NCBI RefSeq assembly: GCF_964355755.1
Contig: NC_092673.1
Location: forward strand, 4,905,001-4,969,000
Direction: 5' to 3'
Source of the DNA: Antedon mediterranea
Lineage: Eukaryota > Echinodermata > Crinoidea > Comatulida > Antedonidae
Length of the DNA stretch: 64,000 nt
This document shows positions 1 through 9,600 of the stretch, piece by piece (within the stretch, counting starts at the first letter, position 1; each line of letters starts with the position of its first letter). The notes beneath the pieces are model-generated. The model was not told the DNA's origin and ran no database searches. It saw only the letters and a list, made by a program, of their open reading frames with translations. The position numbers were made by a program, and so were the translations under genes.

Positions 1-179
1 TGTTTCTGAATACTGTATGTGATTACTATTTCAGAGCTTAAAGAAAAAAAAACATGAAAATTGAAGATTAATAAAATCAGACTTTAAATATGCCATTTTG
101 CATTTTTTTGGTTTTAATAAAGTTATTCACTTCTGTTAAAAAAAAAGAAAAAAGGATAAGATAAAAGAAATGTTTAATT

Positions 180-340
180 TTAACGAAAAACCATTGTCTG
201 ACAAACAATTTAAGTATTTTTTGCTTTAAATTACATTTTTTTCAGGTAAATAATTTTTTTCGATCCAGGTTTTGGTCAAAGTGAATAACTATTATGTGAC
301 ATTAAAATGGCATATTAAAAAAAAAATGTTAGGGAACCAA
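180..340 (-). repeat. Dispersed repeat C, copy 1
   Basis: On the - strand this reads TGCCATTTTAATGTCACATA, then TTCACTTTGACCAAAACC and a GGATCGAAAAAAATTATTTACC block. The same order occurs on the + strand at 22255-22425 and 30600-30760. No terminal repeats or coding sequence were recognised. Confidence 0.6.
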
Positions 341-344
341 TATA

Positions 345-560
345 TCTTTAAGAACTGTTGCTTGGTGGTTTACATGCTTGCCTTTCAATCCCAAGATCCG
401 GGGTTCAAACATGACCTAGGTTGTAACTCACAACTCTTTTAACTCCACTCCCTAAGCCTCAAATAAGATTTTAGTTTATAAGATAAGCATGATAAAGTCT
501 AAAATAGTTTTCCATTCTGTAATTGGCAAGTTTCTTGCTGTTGGATCTGTATGTACTGTA
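345..560 (+). mobile_element. tRNA-like SINE fragment, family 1
   Basis: TTGCTTGGTGGTTTACATGC resembles a pol III A box and GGGGTTCAAAC (about 402-412) a B box. The body shares a CCACTCCC...AAATAAGA block with the element at 29270-29425, indicating one SINE family. Both copies are degraded. Confidence 0.45.
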
Positions 561-1489
561 ATACAAAATTAAGTACCTTAAAGAAAGATACAATTTCTTT
601 GGTTTCTAGATAGTGTGTGAGTACTATTTCTGACCCTAAGGTTTTAAAGATTTTTTACTATTAAATTATTAACCTAATTTATAATGTACTCTTAGTGACA
701 TTGGTACATGGCGATAAAATACTAGCCTACTAGTCACAAGTTTATAGGCTCAAATCTATTTATTTTTTCATTTTACCAGATATTTTTCATTTGTCCTTGC
801 CCTAAATTTTTACATGTGACCTTAGTGTTCATATTTAGTTTAATTCTGCAAAGATCATGAAAATTATATAACAATTAATTTTAATACAAAATTATCAAAA
901 AATATCGACATTTACATATTTGACTTTATTTTATTTCCTCCAAATTGGCAATAGGTCGTGGTTAATATAAAACATTTAAAAAAAGTCCTTGATCTTAATA
1001 TTTTAATTTGACCTTAATTTTCACATTTTCGTGCAAAGAGCATGAGAAATAAGCAATTAAAATGTTAAATTCATATCATAATTATAATAATTTCTATAGA
1101 AAAATATCTAAATATATAAAAATGACACATGACTGTGGCTAAACCACAAAATCTAAACTGATTTAAAACTAGAAAGCCACTCCGAGAGTGCATACCTCTG
1201 CCTACTGTAAAATTCTCCTACAAAAGATTTCTCCGGTAAATAAAAATATATATATATATTTGTGTGTGTCTTAATGCTTTTGTGATTTAGGCTAATTTCA
1301 CTACAAGCATGTGTATGCGAGTTTGGTGTAATGGTTATGTAACAAGCCTTTCAATTAACAATAGCTTCAGTTGACTAAATAGAACAGCAACGCGAAAATC
1401 AAGCGAGTGAATTTCAAAAGAAAATAGGTTTTTTAAACTACTGGCATCAAAAAACGTGCACATTAAATCAAATTATGTTTTAAAATTAC

Positions 1490-3015
1490 AAATCACAAAC
1501 TAGACATGAAACTCGTCACTTTGACGAGTTAGTTATCCGCACCACGACAAACGCCACGTGCACGTCTTACGTTGGAATATTGCACACAGGTAAAGATTAT
1601 GGCATTATGACAAGAACTGAAGAATATGATATGCTGTTAGTGCTGAATTCTGTCAATTTTGTGTCATATAGTATACATGCAAACAGTATAATCTGTATAC
1701 ATATTACATGCAGTGTAGAATAGGTGAAATTACGGGACCCGCCATTTATTCCAATTTTTAACATGGCGACGGTATCAAAATGAAACACTTAGATAGCAAT
1801 TTCAGAAGGAAATTATCTCAGGAACAACATATTAACGTGTAGAAGAAATTTGAATACGTAAAATATAGATGCGCACCCTTTTAAATGTGATGAACTATTA
1901 CGCAAAATATGAAAATACGACTTTTTTTATTCAACTGGCCATATGATGACGTCACAACATCCGATTGGCAAAATGTTTACATGAATTCGTATCTACAATC
2001 CAATAGCTTCCATAAAACGTTTTAATCGTGATTATCACATTTTATTCTTACGAGCTATTACAGATTAAAATTTACTGTAAAGATGAAATTAATGACCCAC
2101 GTAATTAAAATTTTTTGGCATGATGACGTCATAAAAATTAAAATATTTTTATCTCATGCTAAAGAAAGTTGATTGACCTACACAATATATAAATGTAGGA
2201 GAAAAAGGAATACAGATAAGCGTGATGCGCTCCATTGAATGTGATGAGCAATAACGAAAGAGACAAAAATCCTATATTTTACATTCGTGTGGCCATACGA
2301 TGACGTCACAATGTTTTTTTAGCCTTATCGATGCATGATCCGATATCTACAACTCATCAACTTCTAGATTTTGTAATAAAAATAAACGGTTCACGGTTTA
2401 CTTTAGAAACTATGACTGTTTAAAAAAAGACATAATTTTGACGATTTTTTAAGCTTTTTCATAAAAAATGAAATGTTTAATTCAACGTGTTCGTATAGCG
2501 TTATTTAAATTGGAAAAGGTCTAAATTGTTTTCAAAATTACTAGGAAAGGCTTGAAAAATATGATTCAAGGGAAAAAAATATGTTTTTAACGCTACGTGC
2601 GCACCGCGTGCGTAAAAAATTGCGCGCCCGTGGGAATTTTTGACATGCTCAAAATGACAAGAAACGCATAAAAAGTTGATTAGAAATTAATTTTGCGCAT
2701 TTTGAAATTTTAAATGCGCGTGCGCGCGTAACTTCTTGTGAAACATGCCATTTTTAATCCGTAGAAAGTTTGCCCCTGATATGACTTAAATTTTGTCAAA
2801 GTGTCAATACTAAATGACTTTTAGTTTTTAATCTATGATCAATCATTGAAATTCATAAAATTGCGCGTAAGTTACGTTGCGCAACTATGACGTCATTCAA
2901 AAATAGGAGGTGCACAACTTCACGTAAATACCCATATGTTGTCAAAGTTATGAAATGTTATGTTTACACATTTTAGAGAAACGCGATCCACAAAAAGGAA
3001 GGATGGAAAGAAGAA
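1490..3015. repeat. 1.5-kb element, tandem copy 1
   Basis: Begins at CTAGACATGAAACTCG and includes an inverted repeat ACTCGTCA/TGACGAGT (about 1511-1529) and AGTTATCCGC. It has four TGACGTCA sites (1947, 2124, 2301, 2888) and a GC-rich patch with CGTGCGCACC-type repeats near 2590-2730. No ORF of note. It is followed directly by a second copy in the same orientation. Confidence 0.8.
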
Positions 3016-4515
3016 CTAGACATGAAACTCGTCACTTTGACGAGTTAGTTATCCGCACGACAAACGCCACGTGCACGTCATACGTTGGAATATTGCACAC
3101 AGAAAAAGATTAGGGCATTATGACCTGAACTGAAGAATATGATATGTTGTTATTGCTGAATTCTGTTATTTTGTGTCATACACAGTATAATCTGTATACA
3201 TATCACATACAGTGTAGAATAGATGAAATTACGGGACCCGCTATTTATTCCAATTTTTAATGTTGACGGTTTCAAAATGAAAAACTAAGGTAACAATTTC
3301 GGAAGGAAATTATCTCAGCAACAACATATTAACGTGTTTAAGAAATTTGAATATGGGAAATATTGATGCGCGCTCTTTTAAATGTAATGAACTATGATGC
3401 AAAAGATGAAAATACGACTTTTTTTATTTAACTGGCCATATGATGACGTCACAACATCTAATTGGCAAAATGTTCACATGAATTCGTATCTACAATCCAA
3501 TAGCTTCCTGAAAATATTTTAATCATGATTATCACGTTTTATTCTGACGAGCTATAACAGATTGAAATTTACTGTAAAGATGAAAATAAGTGACCCAGGT
3601 TATTTACATTTTTAGACATCATGACGTCATAAAAATTAAAATATTTTTAACTCATGCGAAAGATAGTTGATTGACCTAGAAAATATAAAAATCGGGATGA
3701 AAATGAAAAACAGATAAGTGAAGATGCGCTCTATTAAATGTGATGAGCTATGATGAAAGATACAAAAATCCTATATTTTATATTCGCGTGGCCATATGAT
3801 GACGTCACAATGTCCGGTTAGCCATATTAATGCATGATCCGATATCTACAACTCATCAACTTCCAGAATATGTAATTAAAAAAAAGTTCTCCATGTAGTT
3901 TAGAATCTATGACTGTTTAAAAATAGGCATAATTTTGACGAATTTTTGAACTTTTTCACCAGAAACGCGTGCAAATTATTTAATTCGACGTGCTCGTATG
4001 ACGTAATTTTAAGTCGAAATTGTTTAAAGGTTGGTAACATTACTATAAAAGGCTGAAAAAACATAAATCAAGCGAAAAAAATATGTTTTTAACGCTACGT
4101 GTGCACCGCGTGCGTAAAAAGTTTCGCGCGCGTGGGAATTTTTGACATGCTCAAAATGACATGAAACGCATAGAAAGTTGATTAGAAGTTTATATTTCGC
4201 ACGTTAAAATTTTAAACGCGCGTGCGCGCGTAACTTTTTGTGAAACATGCTATTTTTAATCCATAGAAAGTTTGCGCTTGATATGACTTAAATTTTCACA
4301 AAGTGTCAAAACAAAATTATGTTTCGTTTTTAGTCTATGATCAATCATTGAAATTCATAAAATCGCACGTAAGTCACGTTGCGCAAATCTGACGTCATTC
4401 AAAAATAGGAGGTGCACAAGTTCACGTAAATGTCGATATGTTGACAAAGTTACGATATGTTCTGTTTACACGTTTTAGAGAAACGCGACGCACAAAAATG
4501 ACAGAAGGAAAGAAG
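3016..4515. repeat. 1.5-kb element, tandem copy 2
   Basis: Repeats copy 1 nearly throughout, with an offset drifting from 1516 bp at the start to about 1500 bp by small indels. All four TGACGTCA sites are kept (3444, 3622, 3800, 4390). It ends at AGGAAAGAAG just before an A-rich run (4529-4544). Confidence 0.8.
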
Positions 4516-4565
4516 TATAATACAGAAAAAAAAAAAAAAAAAGATGATGAAACAGGACGATTACA

Positions 4566-4668
4566 AGGAGTTATCCGCTACTAAGCGGATAACTAATAAT
4601 ACAGAAAAAAACTGTTGATCTCATACAATAACAAGGAGTTATCCGCTTGGTATACCAAGCGGATAACT
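4566..4668. repeat. Two GTTATCCGC hairpin palindromes
   Basis: The first has arms AGTTATCCGCT/AGCGGATAACT with a 4-nt loop (4569-4594). The second is a perfect 32-bp palindrome (4637-4668) with half-site AGTTATCCGCTTGG and TA|TA at its centre. Both are preceded by ACAAGG. The same AGTTATCCGC word follows the hairpin at the start of each 1.5-kb copy, so these are likely ends of the same element family. Confidence 0.75.
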
Positions 4669-4784
4669 AATTATAACTCTTGCCTCTTGTACAAAAATGA
4701 AGTTTTTTGGACAAGTAGTTCTCGAGAAAATGCAATTTCAGTATACTTGTTACTTTAAGACTGCTCGACGGCTTTTGAAAAATT

Positions 4785-5018
4785 CTGTCCGATCTTTTAA
4801 CACTAGCAGGTCTGTATAAGTATATATAAGTATACTAAAAAGTGGTCCAGAATTGGGACAATGGTCCCAAAATTTAATGGAATGGTCCTTGACCACATAT
4901 CTATCTGTATATTCATTTTGGTAAAGATCTTGTAATTACTTTTTGAGTAATCCTGCTAACAAACAAACAAACAAACACACGCTACCGATTACATATACCT
5001 CCTTGGCGGAGGTAAATG
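4785..5018 (+). mobile_element. Retroposon 3' end (ACCTCC...GGAGGT tail)
   Basis: Contains AACAAACAAACAAACA followed by a short terminal hairpin ACCTCCTTGGCGGAGGT (about 5000-5016). This kind of terminus is common at the ends of short interspersed or truncated LINE copies in marine invertebrates. No coding sequence remains, so assignment to a superfamily is not possible here. Confidence 0.45.
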
Positions 5019-5019
5019 A

Positions 5020-5935
5020 AATAATATAAACTGGGTGTGTATAGTTGCACAGTAGTCGTTTTCCTTATAATCTATAGAACACGCAACATGATCATCGAAT
5101 GTTTCAACAGATCAAAATAGACTTACAGTATCTCTACCACGAATCATCACTGTATTAAAAAACAGATTGACCTCAACGTTTTTATTTCCAATTTTTATTT
5201 GAAAGTGAAAGTAAAATACATTTTTTTTTTAAATAGATGTATTAAATTGAGGAAACTATTACTTATGAAAGGTTTTAAAAACGCTTAGTACAATTAGGGT
5301 TTTAAAGAAAATTATGTTTTTAAAGGAAGTATTTATTTTTCAATTTTAATATTCTTTTGTGGAAATTAATGTTTTTTAGGGAAAAAAGTATTAAATAGAG
5401 GAAATAATTATTTAAGATTTTTTTTTAATCTGTTTTTTTAAAAGTTTTATCTGATTTCAATAAATGATTACCAAGTAGGATTAATTGTGAAAATAAACAG
5501 TACTTTTTCAATCATTAGCCTTTTTAAAAATCTGAGAAAATTTTGAAAAACCTGAAATCTATTTTTGGTTAATATTAGTCAAATGACACCATTTACATAA
5601 AGCAGGTGTTTTTTCACTGACCTTGTACATTAAAAACATATCAAGAAAAATGTTAAAAAGTGAAAATGAAAGTCACATTTTCTTAGAATGTTTTGCCACA
5701 TGACACTTTTAATTGCACTTAATTCAAATAAAAGTTTCATTAGGTAATATTTAAAAACATAGTAATAAGCTAAAAGGCTTATTCTAAGGAGCATGTTGAT
5801 ACTGTAAATTATTTGCAGTTCAGACTGTACCCCTTTGAGATCGCTGAGCAGAACTCTGGAGCTTAAACACACCACTGTATTGACGCCCAAGTGTGTGTAG
5901 ACTCACAGGTTTTGCTAGGTGATATAAAAGGGGTA
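5020..5935. other. AT-rich non-coding, probably catulin intron
   Basis: No exon, repeat unit or RNA gene was recognised in this stretch. Confidence 0.4.
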
Positions 5936-5940
5936 CTAGC

Positions 5941-6140
5941 CATCAGAGTGTGTGTATGCTAGAGTCATCAAGGTGTGTGTATGCTAGAGTCATCAAGGTG
6001 TGTGTATGCTAGAGCCATCAAGGTGTGTGTATGCTAGAGCCATCAAGGTGTGTGTATGCTAGAGCCATCAAGGTGTGTGTATGCTAGAGCCATCAAGGTG
6101 TGTATATGCTAGAGCCATCAAGGTGTGTGTATGATATGCT
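5941..6140. repeat. 25-bp minisatellite (about 8 copies)
   Basis: Tandem units of the form CATCAAGGTGTGTGTATGCT followed by AGAGT or AGAGC, each 25 bp, starting at 5941, 5966, 5991 and so on. The first and last units are divergent. It lies in the intron before the first recognised catulin exon. Confidence 0.9.
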
Positions 6141-6506
6141 GGACTCATTCAGTTTTCTCTCAGTCTTGAGTCATGTTAGTTTGCCAACATTGTACAGTTA
6201 AAATATCACAACCTATTTTTTTCTATTCCACTAAATTGTCCTCCAACATTTTTATATTTTAAATGCACTTCTAAAGAATATGATTAAATAGCATCTAAAT
6301 AACATGCACTTTCATGTCAATTAACATGCACTTTTGTGTCAATAAAAATATATTCTTTTAAAGTTTCTTGTATTTTTATACATACATGTACACTGTAAAT
6401 AAATACCCCGCGTGTGTGACAATTTTAAAATAAAGAATAAATTCCTTCTCTTTTCTCCCAAACAATAAATGAATTTAAAAGGTTTTTTTTTCTTTATTTC
6501 TTTCAG

Positions 6507-6636
6507 TGAAGACGCTCCAGAACCATTGTTACAACGCGTGTTGAGTTCGTCAGATCTACAGAACATGCCGCAGATTGACGAGCACCGTGATCACGTAGCA
6601 TTCAATCAAACGTCATTCATCAATAATCCTATTGCT
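6507..6636 (+). CDS. CTNNAL1: Catulin exon (first in window)
   Basis: Follows a pyrimidine-rich acceptor (TTTATTTCTTTCAG, ends 6506) and ends at a perfect donor GTAAGT (6637-6642). It supplies one base completing a codon, then 43 codons beginning EDAPEPLLQRVL and ending INNPIA, phase 0. The segment is a linker preceding the C-terminal helical bundle. The preceding exon, which must end two bases into a codon, was not recognised in this window. Confidence 0.8.
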
Positions 6637-9600
6637 GTAAGTTATATAAATGGTATCTGTTTAAAACCAATAACTAAAATAGTTTTGTAAAGTTCTGTGA
6701 AGCACTATCAAACTAGTTTGACAATACATGTGTGATGTGCCCGAGTATGTATAATTACATTTTTTGTCGCAGAAAATTTAGACAGAGCTTTAGTTTACAT
6801 TTTAAACGATCTTGAAAATAGTTTACTATCCCAAAACTAAACATATTTAAAACTGGCTTGGGCCTCCCTCTCAATTTTGAATAAAGATAAAACATTTCAT
6901 TAACAAATTTAAAAAATCCTTAATTTATTCTTTGAAACCTTTGAAAAAATGTACTAAAATAATAGTAATTATTTAATCATTAAATGTATACAGTGTTTTA
7001 ATTATTTGATCAATTTTATATAAATTTGGAATGTTTTGAAATAATTATGAATTAAGTTGTACTACAGTACTGTATTTAGATTAACTGTATTCAAATAATA
7101 ACTTAACCTAATCCTGCAGTAATAATTACGAAATGGCTGTTATGATTATTTAGATTAGCTGGTATAAATAAATAAATTGTTGATACTAAATAATTTGATT
7201 GAAATTAATAGTGGCTACTGGATATTTATATTATATATTTAATATGAAGTATGATAAATTAAATTATTTATAATAACTATTAAACTTACTTGATAATGAT
7301 TTCATTTGATAAATTGGCCCCAAGTATCATGTTAATTTGATTTGATATTTGCTATAATACAATGAATGAACAACTCAATTAGCCTTCATCTTAACATTAC
7401 ATTTTTGTGAATAAAAAAGAAAAAATGTTAAAATTGCGGTTTGGATCGTTTAGTCATATCCCATTGATGTGCTATTTTGATTTATCTGTGTTTTAGCTTT
7501 CATTTTTCTGCCACTAAAACTCCTTAAGGAATTTAATTGCGTGATTTGATTTTCGATCTTGTGACTAAAACATAACCTTAACCTTGACGCATGTAATTCT
7601 GTTTCCTTCAGTATTGCATGTTAAAACATTTTTTAAAAGTTTGTGTATCGGGTGGTTCCTCATGAATATTAATCATTTAAAATGAATATTCATATTTGTT
7701 TTTCTCTGATTTATGTTATATAATGAAATTTAGAAAATTACATGATAATTTTTTTTAATTCTTTTAAATAATTTATTGTTTATTACTATTAGGATTTATT
7801 TGTCAATATTTGGCTGTTATGATGTGTATGGTGAAGAAAGAAATAAAATAAAAGTGATTTTTGGAAAGGACCTAAACTCCCTCCTCGACATCATTATATT
7901 TCATGTTTATGTGATATACCTGCTTGGCACAAGATAGTCCCTTCTAGGAACTGAACCCTTGTTCAATTAAATGTTATGAATTCTAAAAAGTGTAAACAAA
8001 ATTGTTTTACTTCATGTCTTTAAAGAAATAAATAAATTGAATATATATAAATGTAGAAAGTCCATCCATCCACCATTTTATCTTTTATAATCATATTTTG
8101 ACATAGAGTACATTAGTGCAGATCGTTATGATGGTCACCTTCACTTTTTGATGGCAAACTCTTGATACTGTCATAATAATTTGTTGGTTTCAAAAGCTCC
8201 TAGTGTTCTCTCCACAACAATCAAACACATCGCCGCCCTTGATACAATATGACATACAGTAAACATAGCCAAAAATGTCTGTAATCAAATTCTATATTAT
8301 GTGTGTCATACCCTCTATGAAATAATTTTTTCCTGGAATCACTAATGAATTGATTAGTCTTGTCAATGTTTATGTAAATCCTGTTATTAAGTGTTTATGG
8401 AATGCAGCATCCTCCTAGCAGCTGCGTACCCTTCTGTCTCCTCATCTATAACATCCTTTAGCTTAGGATGTTTTTAATTTCATATTTTTAGCTGCAACAT
8501 TAAAAAAAAAATCTGCACTATGTATGTTTGTTTGAATTTGTTTGTAGAATTAACAAGTTAATTAACTTATTTCATGTGTGGGTGTTAAGTTAAACATTAT
8601 TATGATATAAAATGTTTATTATTATAATTTTGTCCCTGTCCTACAAAGCTTCTAAGTAAAAATGTATTAATATAGAAAAGCAAGGACAAGATGTGTTGTC
8701 CATTACTGAATAACCTTAGTGTATCCTTATACTTTTGGCCTGAAAGTAATTGTACAGTACCCTCTATGATATCTACCTTGTGTTTTATGTAACATGTTAA
8801 AATATAGACTTTTTTCGTATGCTCTGAAACAATTGATGTGATAGATACTGTGACTACCCCAATTTCATAATTGGATTTAATTCAAAATTATAGTAAGGAT
8901 TTACAGTTCTGAATAGAATTGGAATTCTTTCTTGCTATATTCTATTTTCTTGTTAATGATGCCACCTAGCACTATTCAAATTTTTTGAGGCTTTATATCA
9001 TTACAATGACTGGTCTATTTTAGCTTGGCAGAGTTTAGGAGATGGTATGTATTTTTGAGGAACTCTTTTAAGTCAACCGGCTCAGCTACAGTGATTGTCA
9101 GTTGACTTAGGTTGACCCTGGTCTCCCCAATTTCAGTTTTTTTTTTGTTATACTGAAATATACCAAATAAATAATTAAATGAACTATTATTATTCTGTAG
9201 AAACCTTGATCATTACGCTTTATCAGTCTTAATTATGTTGTGGGAGAGATACTTTATATTAATGAAATTATTGGTTTATTTAGTTCCCCAGGGTGTAGAA
9301 GATGGTATCTAGTAACCATACCTTGTTTTGTTCTTCGTAGGCTGCTGCTTTGGAGCTCCAGCAAGAGGCAGATCGATGGGAAGAGGATGACAATGCCATT
9401 GTGCAGGTTGCAAATGAACTATCTAAGCAAATGTACGATCTGGCCAATGTTGCAAAGAAGAAGAATTCAGTGGAGGTATGATTAGGGAGCAATACATCAT
9501 GTTAAATCTATGTGCATACAAAAATAGGCTTCTTTTCTTGATTCCTAGACACAGTGTTTTGGTGGTTTCTAGGACCAGATGACATCCAATGACACAATAT

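Larger units (their letters stand above)
1..1489. other. Non-coding, probably catulin intron; old repeats
   Basis: AT-rich sequence with no recognisable exon. It contains one inverted copy of a dispersed repeat (about 180-340; see copies at 22255 and 30600), a tRNA-like SINE fragment (345-560) and a short TA run (1246-1259). Confidence 0.5.
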
